Source: Ruminiclostridium sp.
GTDB taxonomy: Bacteria; Bacillota_A; Clostridia; Oscillospirales; Ruminococcaceae
Assembly: GCA_017550775.1 (NCBI GenBank)
Contig: JAFZOA010000615.1
Span: forward strand, 1 to 19,412
Direction of reading: 5' to 3'
Length of the DNA stretch: 19,412 nt
The notes beneath the pieces were generated by a model. It saw nothing but the letters and a program-made list of their open reading frames with translations, was not told where the DNA came from and searched no databases. Below, piece after piece: positions 7,550 through 14,993 of this stretch. The position numbers were made by a program, and so were the translations under genes. Position 1 is the first letter of the stretch. Every line of letters starts with the position of its first letter.

Positions 7550-8890
7550 TCACACTGAATTTCCGCTTTTCAGCTCTCGCTTATTCTCATACATCATAGC
7601 GTCCGCGCGGTCAAACACCTCTGATACTCCCTTGTCCGCTGCGGGGTCATACGCTGACATACCCGACGCTATCACGGGCTTTCCGATACTGCTCAGGTTG
7701 TCAAGGACTTCCTTTCGCAGTTTCTCAAACAACTGTGTCTTGAACGCGTAATCTCCGCCGCGGACAAATACGACAAACTCGTCGCCGCCGATGCGGAATA
7801 CCGGGCTGTTGGCGAAGACCTGACGGATAAGGTCTGCACAGGCTTTTATGTATTCGTCGCCTGCCTTATGTCCCTGTGTGTCATTTATCTGCTTCAACCC
7901 GTTTATGTCACAGACAACGATCGCAAACGTAAGGTAGTTTATACCGCTGTCGATATTGTCCTGGATAGAACGTGTAAGTTCGAGGTATGCGGTCTTGTTC
8001 TTGGTACCGGTGAGATCGTCTCTCCGTGCAAGCTCCTTCTCGGAGTTCAGAGCTTTGAGATGCTCCCGCTCCTTGCGTATCTCGCCGTCAATATTCTCAA
8101 CGCCGATGACGATATGCTCCATGTCACTCGTCCACACAGCAGTAAGCCTTGTGTACTGCGTTTTACCGTCAACTACCATGCGATAATTCAGGGTAACCTT
8201 CTTTTTGAGATCGAGCTGTGCGATAAGGAAGTCCTTATCCACCGTATTGACGAATTTTACAAAATCATGCGGATGGATTATCCGCAGAGCGTTTTTCGGA
8301 GCGTCGGCAAAAAAATCACGTCCTTCGTCAGCAACACTGAATGTTCCGAAAATGTTGTTCGTGGTCAGCCCCGCATAGCTGTTATTCGTCATATCAACAT
8401 AATATACAACGTCATAGTTCGACGCGAGTGTCTCGGCAATACGGTCATAGACCTCGCGTTCTTTTTTTATTTTTGCAATTTCTGAGCGCTCCCGCACTTC
8501 CCTGTCTATGTTAATAACGCCGAATATAAAGTAGTCATTATCTCCTGCACTTACGCCGCGTATTATCCTTACAGTATGCCAGACAGGCTTGCCGTCAAGA
8601 ACTATCCTGTACTCCACACGGGGTTCGCTGCGATTGTCCGCAGCCTCGGATATTGCATCCATATTAAGTCTTTGTATGTAAGCTTCGCGGTCATCTTCAA
8701 ATACGATCCTCTCCGCAAGCTTCTTCATATCTCCGAAGAAATCCTTACCCTCGCTTCCGAGACGAAGAACATTTGAAACCGGATCTATAAGGTATCTGCT
8801 GTACTCACCGGTAGCCGCGTCAACGTAATAAACGCTCGAATAATCGGAAAGCAGAGCCTCGGCTATTCTTTCAAATTTATCATTATTCAT
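7550..8890 (-). CDS. PAS-PAS-GGDEF diguanylate cyclase
   Basis: A 446-residue soluble protein made from the second ATG (8888-8890), which lies 8 bases from GAGG. The first ATG at 8896 is only 2 bases from that site and is less likely. Two similar sensor repeats (about 3-130 and 146-270) each contain 'IAE.L...Y..VYYVD' and 'ID.E.R', and read as tandem PAS domains linked by short helices. The C-terminal GGDEF domain (about 285-440) has an intact GGDEF at 368-372 and the metal/loop region 'DINGLKQIND'. It should therefore make cyclic di-GMP from GTP. The RxxD product-inhibition site is absent in front of GGDEF ('NSPVFRI'). There is no transmembrane segment. It is convergent with the radical SAM gene, with no clear terminator between them. 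Confidence 0.92.
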   Translation of the reverse strand: MNNDKFERIAEALLSDYSSVYYVDAATGEYSRYLIDPVSNVLRLGSEGKDFFGDMKKLAERIVFEDDREAYIQRLNMDAISEAADNRSEPRVEYRIVLDGKPVWHTVRIIRGVSAGDNDYFIFGVINIDREVRERSEIAKIKKEREVYDRIAETLASNYDVVYYVDMTNNSYAGLTTNNIFGTFSVADEGRDFFADAPKNALRIIHPHDFVKFVNTVDKDFLIAQLDLKKKVTLNYRMVVDGKTQYTRLTAVWTSDMEHIVIGVENIDGEIRKEREHLKALNSEKELARRDDLTGTKNKTAYLELTRSIQDNIDSGINYLTFAIVVCDINGLKQINDTQGHKAGDEYIKACADLIRQVFANSPVFRIGGDEFVVFVRGGDYAFKTQLFEKLRKEVLDNLSSIGKPVIASGMSAYDPAADKGVSEVFDRADAMMYENKRELKSGNSV

Positions 8891-8906
8891 ATTCATTTCC
8901 TCTAAT

Positions 8907-9027
8907 CAATTGACAATTGTTTCACTGCTGTGCCGCATAGCTGTTACTGTTCGGATAATAAAAGTTTGTAAATACTTATGATCACGGTTTAAAACCGCGC
9001 GCGAATTGCGCACCTTAATTGTCAATT
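8907..9027. repeat. Inverted AATTGACAATT copies bounding an intergenic spacer
   Basis: AATTGACAATT (8908-8918, within the larger palindrome-like CAATTGACAATTG) recurs inverted as AATTGTCAATT at 9017-9027. They bound the whole spacer between the GGDEF gene start and the response-regulator stop. The spacer also contains the palindrome CGGTTTAAAACCG. No clear promoter for the GGDEF gene was found in it. Function unknown. Confidence 0.45.
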
Positions 9028-9032
9028 ATAAA

Positions 9033-9734
9033 TCAGATCCAGCCGAATTGTTCCGCGATATCCGTAAGCTCACCGCTGTACTCGATAGCATTTATGTCTA
9101 TAGCTATCTTCCCGTATTTCTTCAGCACCAGAGTTTCCGCACCGATCTCTTTGAGGCAGTCCCGCATATCCTTTACAAGCTGACGCAGATGACCGTCTTT
9201 CTCGATGTTACCGTCCCACATGATACCGAGAAGCTCACCCGAAGTGCAGTATGTCCCGTTCTTATAGACAAGATACGCAAAAAGCTCGATAGTGCGGTCA
9301 CGCCTGAAATCAAACGGCATGCTGTCTACGAACACCCCGAAGGGACTGCAGGAAACGGAAACGGGAGACTTCGGCATATCTATCGGATATCGAAGATTCC
9401 GGAGCGCGGTAATTATGTCCTGCTCGTCGATAGGCTTGATAAGAAATCCGCTCGGAAAGAGCCCGTGAGCCTGTAACGCATATTCGGGATGACCGGTTAT
9501 GAACACTATGTTGAGCTTCGGATAGCGCTTCTGTATCTCTTTCGCGGTGTCTATCCCGTTCACGCCGGGCATCTCGATGTCGAGAAACAATACCTGTGTA
9601 TCGGGTGACACCTTCTCTATCGCGGAATACGGGTCATTGGCGGTAAGATGTGTCCCTTTATGGTCTATCTTTGTGAGCATGGTCTTCATAAGCTCGGTAA
9701 CTGCCGGCTGGTCGTCAACTGTCAGGGTAGTCAT
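9033..9734 (-). CDS. Response regulator: REC plus SARP/winged-helix output
   Basis: A 233-residue cytoplasmic regulator. The start ATG at 9734 has GGAGG upstream. The receiver domain (1-115) has acidic pocket D7/D8, phospho-acceptor D52 in 'FLDIEMPG', T80 and K100 ('LIKP'), all intact. The C-terminal part (about 130-222) contains 'RTIELFAYLVYKNGTYCTSG' then a pattern ending 'HLRQLVKDMRDCLKEIG'. This matches the winged-helix domain of SARP/transcriptional-regulator-C-type proteins rather than LytTR. It is divergent from the histidine kinase at 9854, its obvious partner. Targets are unknown. Confidence 0.9.
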   Translation of the reverse strand: MTTLTVDDQPAVTELMKTMLTKIDHKGTHLTANDPYSAIEKVSPDTQVLFLDIEMPGVNGIDTAKEIQKRYPKLNIVFITGHPEYALQAHGLFPSGFLIKPIDEQDIITALRNLRYPIDMPKSPVSVSCSPFGVFVDSMPFDFRRDRTIELFAYLVYKNGTYCTSGELLGIMWDGNIEKDGHLRQLVKDMRDCLKEIGAETLVLKKYGKIAIDINAIEYSGELTDIAEQFGWI

Positions 9735-9765
9735 ACTCTTCCTCCGCTAATAATAGTCCGGAAAT

Positions 9766-9794
9766 ATTATACCATATTCCCGGCAGAAATGCAA
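9766..9794 (-). promoter_or_regulatory. Promoter of the response regulator gene
   Basis: On the minus strand TTGCAT (9789-9794), 17 bases, then TATAAT (9766-9771). The -35 is three bases from the -35 of the divergent kinase promoter, so one bound regulator could affect both. Confidence 0.6.
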
Positions 9795-9796
9795 GG

Positions 9797-9825
9797 TTGA
9801 AATTCATCTGCGTATGTGCTATAAT
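9797..9825 (+). promoter_or_regulatory. Promoter of the histidine kinase gene
   Basis: TTGAAA (9797-9802), 17 bases, TATAAT (9820-9825) with TGC in front (extended -10). This promoter lies where an upstream reading of the kinase frame would begin, which rules out that earlier start. Confidence 0.75.
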
Positions 9826-9853
9826 GAAAAAAACACTCTCAAAGGAAAAAACT

Positions 9854-11260
9854 ATGGAAGAATTCATATCCCGCATAGGCATTCAAAATTTCGTGCAGAT
9901 GACCATAGAGTGCTGGAACGCAGTATTCCTGCTGATAATGATAGCAATGATGATAATACGCAGGCAGCCCGACAAGATAGGTAAGGCGTACAATGTAAAG
10001 GTGGCGCTTACAGACGAGATTCTTGTGTTTTACACAGCGGTGCTTCTCTACGATATGTTTGACATTATCTGGGACGTGTACTACGGCGACACATCTGACA
10101 CCGGCTTTATGATCTGTACCGTGTCGGCATTCTTCTATTTCATAGTCGGTGCGTTCCAGACGCTGTTTTTCCTTCAATTGGTAAAAACGCAGGTCGCGGT
10201 GAGAAACGATATGAAATGGCTGAAACACATCACACTTGCAGTCCAGTGTCTGCATATACCCTGTATCATACTTCTTATCGCGACCCCGTTCACGGGTGCT
10301 CTCTATTATTTCGATGAATTTAACCACTATAACCGCGGCGCGCTTTACAGTGTCTGGTATTACGCCACGATAGTATCGTTTATATACATCATTGCCGTGA
10401 TATTCCTTACCCGCAAAAAGATCGACCGCTTCTTTCTGCGTATATGCGCAACGGCGGGATTGATATCGCTTATCGCTTTTCTGATAAACTTTGTTTACAG
10501 AGGTATGAGCATCAACAATATCTCCGTGTCTGTCACGGCGCTCATCGTCTTCGTTATGTATGAAAAGTTCAGATCGGATATGCTGGTAAACGGTGTAAAA
10601 GAAAAGGAAACCGTAAGCCGTGAGCTTGCCGAGAGCAAGCTCGAACTTGAACGCAGCAAAAACGCGATACTTCTTGCACAGATACAGCCGCATTTCATCA
10701 CTAACTCTCTCATGGCACTCCGGGCGCGGTGCAAAGACAACCCCGAGGTTTACGAAAGCCTCACGAACTTCTCGCGTTATCTGCGCTCAAACTTTGAGGC
10801 GCTCGGTGAAACAAGCATTATCCCGTTCGAGAATGAAATGCAGAACATCGAAGCCTATCTCTCGCTCGAAAAGGATAATTTCGGCGACAGACTTAACATC
10901 GTGTACGACATCTCCTTCGACCGGTTCCTCGTGCCCGCGCTTTCCGTCCAGCCGCTCGTCGAAAACGCTGTGCGTCATGGTGTAGGCACATACGACAAGG
11001 GCGGAACGGTGCGTATCAGGACATTTCAGAGCGGCGGGAACGTGGTGATCGAGGTGATCGACGACGGCTCCGGCATCAGCAGCATTACCGCAAAGCAGAA
11101 GACCCGCAAGGGTATCGGCATTGAGAACGTCCGGTCAAGGCTTGCGGGAATGGACTGCGGCACGCTCGACATTATCAGCACCGAAAACGGCACTACCGCA
11201 CGGATAACGCTGACTGACACGAGTCTCGTCAGATCGTCGGAAAACGCCGATAATACCTGA
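9854..11260 (+). CDS. LytS-type membrane histidine kinase
   Basis: A 468-residue kinase. The start is ATG 9854, 7 bases after AAAGGA. The TTG upstream at 9797 lies inside the promoter. The N-terminal half carries about six to seven membrane helices (about 22-36, 54-76, 86-110, 124-146, 165-186, 196-214, 222-236) forming an integral sensor. A coiled segment (245-275) leads to the His_kinase domain, with phospho-acceptor H280 in 'AQIQPHFITNSL' (family: AQINPHFLFN). The ATP-binding part has N371 in 'LVENAVRHG', 'DDGSGI' near 403-408 and 'GIGIENV'. It should autophosphorylate and pass phosphate to the divergent REC-SARP regulator. The inducing signal is unknown. Confidence 0.92.
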   Translation: MEEFISRIGIQNFVQMTIECWNAVFLLIMIAMMIIRRQPDKIGKAYNVKVALTDEILVFYTAVLLYDMFDIIWDVYYGDTSDTGFMICTVSAFFYFIVGAFQTLFFLQLVKTQVAVRNDMKWLKHITLAVQCLHIPCIILLIATPFTGALYYFDEFNHYNRGALYSVWYYATIVSFIYIIAVIFLTRKKIDRFFLRICATAGLISLIAFLINFVYRGMSINNISVSVTALIVFVMYEKFRSDMLVNGVKEKETVSRELAESKLELERSKNAILLAQIQPHFITNSLMALRARCKDNPEVYESLTNFSRYLRSNFEALGETSIIPFENEMQNIEAYLSLEKDNFGDRLNIVYDISFDRFLVPALSVQPLVENAVRHGVGTYDKGGTVRIRTFQSGGNVVIEVIDDGSGISSITAKQKTRKGIGIENVRSRLAGMDCGTLDIISTENGTTARITLTDTSLVRSSENADNT

Positions 11261-11357
11261 TTTTCTGATGTAACTTTTCAAAAGCTGACAAAGACGCTCA
11301 TTCGTAGTGTTAGCATAAAGACTAAGCAAGTAAATAAGAATACCTCGTGGGGTATTG

Positions 11358-11391
11358 ACAGCCTCCCGGCAACATCCGGGAGGCTGTTTTT
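11358..11391 (+). terminator. Strong intrinsic terminator of the kinase gene
   Basis: A perfect 12-bp stem ACAGCCTCCCGG / CCGGGAGGCTGT with a 6-base loop runs into TTTTT (11387-11391). A smaller hairpin (ATACC/GGTAT) precedes it. Confidence 0.9.
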
Positions 11392-11475
11392 GTAAGTTTC
11401 ATCAACATTTCATCATATTATCACCATTCTGTCACAAAAATGCCGTTTCCAGTAACGGTCTGGTAACACTCTGTA

Positions 11476-11484
11476 TGTTATAAT
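11476..11484 (+). promoter_or_regulatory. Extended -10 promoter of the pseudophosphatase gene
   Basis: TGTTATAAT (TG at 11476-11477, TATAAT 11479-11484) lies 38 bases before the start codon. No convincing -35 is seen 16-18 bases upstream, so it may depend on the extended -10 or on an activator. Confidence 0.5.
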
Positions 11485-11521
11485 ATATTGTTAAAGTATA
11501 TTATTACAGGAGGTGGAAAAA

Positions 11522-12286
11522 TTGAGACAGGCAAGATCAAGGACAGAAGATATCATTGTACAGCCGGTACTTTACAGCCAGCAGAGCATAGGACTCCAGG
11601 GTGCTGTAAACGCGAGGGAACTCGGCGGCTATATAAGCGAAGACGGAAGACGGATAAAGCGGGGTCGGCTGATACGTTCGGGTCAGCTTTGCTCCCTTAC
11701 CGCGGAAGATAAGCGCATACTCAGTGAGAAGCTCCATACGGGGCTTGTTATCGACCTGCGTACAAGGCGGGAAACGGAGGATATGCCGGAGGTTCCGGAC
11801 TTCGGCGCGGCACATATCAACCTTCCGGTGGTGGACGGCACCGACGGAGGAGAAAGGGATCTGTATCAGCGTATCATGTTCTCTGTAACTGCCGGCGAAG
11901 CGTACAGATCGTTTTTCAGGCTTCTGCTTGAAAGCCCGGACAGAAAAGCGATACTGTTCCACAGCGTTTACGGAAAGGACAGAACGGGTGTAGCTGCGGC
12001 GCTGCTTCTGACGGCACTCGGAATACCGGAAAATACTGTGATCGAGGACTATCTTCTTTCCAACAAGATGAAAGCGTATTCGGTACAGCTTAACGGGAAA
12101 CAGATCGAATTACCGGCGTTCCGCGACAATCATGGAACACCCGGGAACGTTTATGCGCACTCCCTTGAATTTGCTTTTTCGACCGCGATCGTAGAGTTCG
12201 GTTCGATAGATATGTATCTCCGGGAGTTCTGCGGTATGTCCGGATTCGATATCAGGGCACTCAGAGACAAGTTCCTTGAGTCGTAG
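11522..12286 (+). CDS. Tyrosine-phosphatase-family protein lacking its catalytic Cys
   Basis: A 254-residue protein. The start is TTG 11522, 8 bases after a full AGGAGG (11508-11513). The GTG at 11513 overlaps that site. The fold is the Y_phosphatase3/SIW14-like family: 'NARELGGYISEDGRRIKRGR' and 'IRSGQLCSLT' near residues 30-60, 'VIDLRTRRE', and the P-loop near 147-156. The family P-loop is H-C-x-x-G-K-D-R-T-G; here it is H147-S148-V-Y-G-K-D-R154-T-G, with codon AGC for Ser. The nucleophilic Cys is therefore absent while Lys, Asp and Arg are kept. A Cys-to-Ser change normally abolishes phosphatase turnover but keeps phosphate binding, so this may be a binding or sensor pseudoenzyme. The rest of the gene looks intact. 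A sequencing error is possible (TGC to AGC needs one base). Confidence 0.85.
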   Translation: MRQARSRTEDIIVQPVLYSQQSIGLQGAVNARELGGYISEDGRRIKRGRLIRSGQLCSLTAEDKRILSEKLHTGLVIDLRTRRETEDMPEVPDFGAAHINLPVVDGTDGGERDLYQRIMFSVTAGEAYRSFFRLLLESPDRKAILFHSVYGKDRTGVAAALLLTALGIPENTVIEDYLLSNKMKAYSVQLNGKQIELPAFRDNHGTPGNVYAHSLEFAFSTAIVEFGSIDMYLREFCGMSGFDIRALRDKFLES

Positions 12287-12341
12287 TATCTGTGCTTGTG
12301 TCGGAAGAAACATCAGTTTTCTTCTCGTATATGTCATTTAA

Positions 12342-12440
12342 ATGCTCCAAAAAGGAATTACCGCTCTGTATCGTCGGCTATACGAATGAGCTTGCGGAGA
12401 CAGATAAAAGAATTGAAAATGTTCCGCAAGGTCAGGAGGC
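12342..12440 (+). pseudogene. Probable large serine recombinase N-terminal relic
   Basis: ATG 12342 opens MLQKGITALYRRLYE before TGA 12387-12389. Large serine recombinases of clostridial integrative elements begin with '..ITALYCRLSRDDEL'. The next frame then continues NELAETDKRIENVPQ, which could be the following helix after a frameshift. Only about 15 to 35 residues are suggestive, so this is tentative. No ribosome site is seen. Confidence 0.35.
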
Positions 12441-12511
12441 TTGACGCAGTTGATGACGTGGATAGCTCTTTTTCTATCAGAACGGGTTTTTAGAGGTTCC
12501 CTTCAGACCTG

Positions 12512-12556
12512 AAAAAGAAAAAACCGGTCAGGCTCGATTGGCCCGAGCCTGGCCGG
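12512..12556 (-). terminator. Terminator of the partner-switching operon
   Basis: CCGGTCAGGCTCG (12524-12536) pairs with CGAGCCTGGCCGG (12544-12556) over 13 bp with one wobble. Read on the minus strand it is followed by TTTTTTCTTTTT. It ends the minus-strand operon about 100 bases past its last stop codon. Confidence 0.85.
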
Positions 12557-12585
12557 AATTATTTGTGCGAGTATTAAACAGTTAA

Positions 12586-12631
12586 GGACGCATGGTGCCG
12601 TGAGGGCGCACATACACCTGGACCATACGCC
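12586..12631 (-). other. Structured 3' untranslated segment
   Basis: Between the STAS stop codon and the terminator, GGACGCATGGT (12586-12596) can pair with ACCATACGCC (12622-12631), with a smaller GTGC/GCAC stem inside. It is transcribed as the 3' end of the operon mRNA. It may be an RNA structure or a small 3'-derived RNA; no known family is recognised. Confidence 0.3.
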
Positions 12632-12656
12632 GTTTAGCTCTCCCGCAGGATCATAG

Positions 12657-12953
12657 TCAGACTATATTAAGCAGTCTCACAAAGCCGGTGACCTTGAAGA
12701 TCTCCATTACTTCCTCATTCACGTTCTTTATGGTCATTTTTCCCTGCGATCTCATCGTCTTCTGCATCTGAAGCAGTACACGAAGACCTGCCGAAGAAAT
12801 GTATTCGAGCTGCTTCAGATCGAAAGTAAGATCTGTCACTCCCTCGATCTCTCTGAGCAGAGTTTCCTCTATTTCCGTAACATTCATGGAGTCAACTTCT
12901 CCGATAAGTTCCGCTATCATTGTCTTTCCGTCGTTTGTTTTTTCAAATTTCAT
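12657..12953 (-). CDS. STAS-domain anti-sigma factor antagonist (RsbV/SpoIIAA-like)
   Basis: A 98-residue single STAS domain, close to the family length. The start ATG at 12953 follows AAGGAG. The loop 'YISSAGLRVLL' (51-61) is the phosphorylation loop. By alignment with RsbV from memory, Ser54 is the likely phospho-site, with Ser53 in the usual Asp place. The unphosphorylated form binds the RsbW-like kinase and frees its target; the kinase phosphorylates it and the RsbU-like phosphatase reverses this. It is the last gene of the three-gene operon, 20 bases after the kinase gene. Confidence 0.9.
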   Translation of the reverse strand: MKFEKTNDGKTMIAELIGEVDSMNVTEIEETLLREIEGVTDLTFDLKQLEYISSAGLRVLLQMQKTMRSQGKMTIKNVNEEVMEIFKVTGFVRLLNIV

Positions 12954-12973
12954 TTTCTATGCTCCTTTTCCTG

Positions 12974-13411
12974 TCAGACTGTCTGCACATCAATGACTTT
13001 TTCCATTGTGAATATGTTTTTGTCGTCTCGTCTCTCATACCCGACGTTATCCATAGTCTCTTTTACTATGTAAATTCCGAGACCGCCAATGGGTGTATCG
13101 TCAAGGTCAAGTTCAAGATCGGGATCTTCCTTCGCGAGCGGGTCATACGGCTTTCCGCTGTCTATGAAAGTTATGATCGCACGAAGCGGCGGATCTCCGC
13201 CCGCGCTCCCTACAGTATCAAAAATGACCTGCGCCTGACCCGTACCGGGAGAATATGCATAGCTTGCAATGTTTATGTATATTTCCTCTACACAAAGCTT
13301 TATTTGTCTTATGAGCTTTTTCGGCGCCCCGCATTCACTGAGCGCATCCTGAAGAAATGTAAAAACAGCGGCTAAATTTTCGCGTGTAGCGTCTATTGTG
13401 AGTTCACGCAT
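12974..13411 (-). CDS. RsbW-like anti-sigma serine kinase
   Basis: A 145-residue GHKL ATPase, typical length. The N-box 'VEEIYINIASYAY' has N47 for magnesium. The G1 region 'FIDSGKPYDPL' and the G2 lid 'GGLGIYIVKETMD' are complete, so it should bind ATP and phosphorylate the STAS antagonist next door. The start ATG 13411 lies one base after the stop of the phosphatase gene, which implies coupled translation. Its final target, classically a sigma factor, is not encoded in the window. Confidence 0.9.
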   Translation of the reverse strand: MRELTIDATRENLAAVFTFLQDALSECGAPKKLIRQIKLCVEEIYINIASYAYSPGTGQAQVIFDTVGSAGGDPPLRAIITFIDSGKPYDPLAKEDPDLELDLDDTPIGGLGIYIVKETMDNVGYERRDDKNIFTMEKVIDVQTV

Positions 13412-13412
13412 C

Positions 13413-14846
13413 TCATCTACAACCTTTCCATACCACGCTCATGATCGTAACATCGTCGAACGGGTCATTATCCGGCTGGAACGAATCGACCTCATACATC
13501 AGATCGGTCACCGTCTTTTCGGGAGACCTGTTCTCGTCTCGTTCGAGCACCTTTATAAGTCTGTCCATACCGAATCGCGAGCCGTCGTCAGCTTTCGCCT
13601 CGGGTACGCCGTCGGTGTAAAGGAACAGAGTATCGCCTTTTCCAAGTTTAAGCGTTTCGTTTATAAAATTGATATCCTCCTGCGCCGCGAGAGGCGGACA
13701 GTTTTCTTTTTCTATCATTTTAACAGCCTCGCCCTTGACTCCCACTATCGGGTATTCGTGACCGGCATTGACATATTCCACCGCACCGTTCCCGAGATCG
13801 AGTATCCCGAGCCATACAGTGATGAAAAGCCCCGCACTGTTGTTCTTGCAGAGGATATTGTTCACCTCATACAGTATCGACGCGGGATCGCCGCCAAGCA
13901 TGACCTTGTCCCGTATTATCGTCTTTGAGACCACGCTGAACAGCGCGGCGGGAACTCCCTTGCCGGAGACATCCGCCATTACTATCGCGAGATGATCGTC
14001 GTCGATAAAGAAGAAGTCATAGAAATCGCCGCCTACCTCCCTTGCGGGGGTCATAGCCGCGTAAAGCTCGATCTTGTCGTTCTTCGGGAAATCATTCGGG
14101 AGCATATCTGCCTGTATCTTCGTCGCGACACTAAGCTCCGCGGCCATGTGCTCCGTCCTGTCCTCAAGATCGTTTATCTGCTTGCTAACCACATTAATGC
14201 TCTTCTTGTATTTGTGAGTAAACACGATCATTACAGTGCTTATCACAACAAGCGACAGTGCGATAATAATTACGGTGGTCATCATAAAGGAGAAGATCTG
14301 TTCGTCGTACCACTCTTTCCTGAAATCAACAGTGACAATGCTCGCAACATTCCCCTCCGAGTCGAAAACAGGACTGTACGCACTGTAAAACCAGCCCCAT
14401 GCGTCCTCATAAGCGATAAGTGATGCCGCCGGAGTACCCTTGCTTGCAGTATAAAGAGCTTCTGTATAAGCGACCGGGGTTCCGTAGTCATCGGCATCCT
14501 CTATCGTCGGGTCAAGTCCGAAAACGAAATTCTTGTCTCCCTTATCCTGTACCAGGTAAATGTACGACATTCCCATGTTGTACTGGAAATCGGTAAGAGT
14601 CTTCATAACGGACTCATAATCAGGATTCCCCTTATCTTCGGGAGTAACGACTTTCAGCGTGTCGCCGTCGAGCATAGCGGCAGCTGTGTTTGCAATATCA
14701 AGCATTCTTGCGCTTATCAGTGATTTGATTGCTTCATCAGCGCGGTTTGCGAGAACGATACCGAGAGTTACATTGACCATTATTAAAAAAGCGCCTGTTA
14801 CCGCAAGATATTTTGTTATAAGTGCAAAACCACTTTTTGTCTTCAT
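13413..14846 (-). CDS. Membrane SpoIIE/RsbU-type PP2C phosphatase with extracellular sensor
   Basis: A 477-residue protein, ATG 14846 behind GAGG. One helix at about 10-33 and another at about 187-209 enclose a 150-residue extracytoplasmic sensor, probably CACHE/PAS-like ('YIYLVQDKGDKNFVFGLDPT', 'SAYSPVFDSEGNVASIVTVD'). A coiled linker (215-245) leads to the PP2C domain, with metal Asp in 'REVGGDFYDFF' (D274), 'ADVSGKGVPAAL' (D292), 'LYTDGVPEA' and 'DPFDDVT'. It should dephosphorylate the STAS protein in response to an outside signal and so switch the module on. It heads the operon phosphatase - kinase - STAS and has its own promoter. Confidence 0.93.
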   Translation of the reverse strand: MKTKSGFALITKYLAVTGAFLIMVNVTLGIVLANRADEAIKSLISARMLDIANTAAAMLDGDTLKVVTPEDKGNPDYESVMKTLTDFQYNMGMSYIYLVQDKGDKNFVFGLDPTIEDADDYGTPVAYTEALYTASKGTPAASLIAYEDAWGWFYSAYSPVFDSEGNVASIVTVDFRKEWYDEQIFSFMMTTVIIIALSLVVISTVMIVFTHKYKKSINVVSKQINDLEDRTEHMAAELSVATKIQADMLPNDFPKNDKIELYAAMTPAREVGGDFYDFFFIDDDHLAIVMADVSGKGVPAALFSVVSKTIIRDKVMLGGDPASILYEVNNILCKNNSAGLFITVWLGILDLGNGAVEYVNAGHEYPIVGVKGEAVKMIEKENCPPLAAQEDINFINETLKLGKGDTLFLYTDGVPEAKADDGSRFGMDRLIKVLERDENRSPEKTVTDLMYEVDSFQPDNDPFDDVTIMSVVWKGCR

Positions 14847-14900
14847 AGCGGAAACCTCATGTATATATCGGCAAATAGACTATACAAATTCTTACTATAT

Positions 14901-14929
14901 ATAATATCATTAATTGTGAGATTTGTCAA
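14901..14929 (-). promoter_or_regulatory. Promoter of the partner-switching operon
   Basis: On the minus strand TTGACA (14924-14929), 17 bases, TATTAT (14901-14906). This is a near-consensus sigma-A promoter, 55 bases before the phosphatase start. Confidence 0.8.
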
Positions 14930-14993
14930 TTGTTTTCTTTAAAGTACCTCTGAAACTATTCCGAAAGAGAGAATGTATATATGCACAAACAAA

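Noticed and set aside
9839..10693. A 284-codon minus-strand open frame
   Set aside because: Antisense to the kinase membrane domain. The kinase has intact H, N and G boxes in the plus frame.
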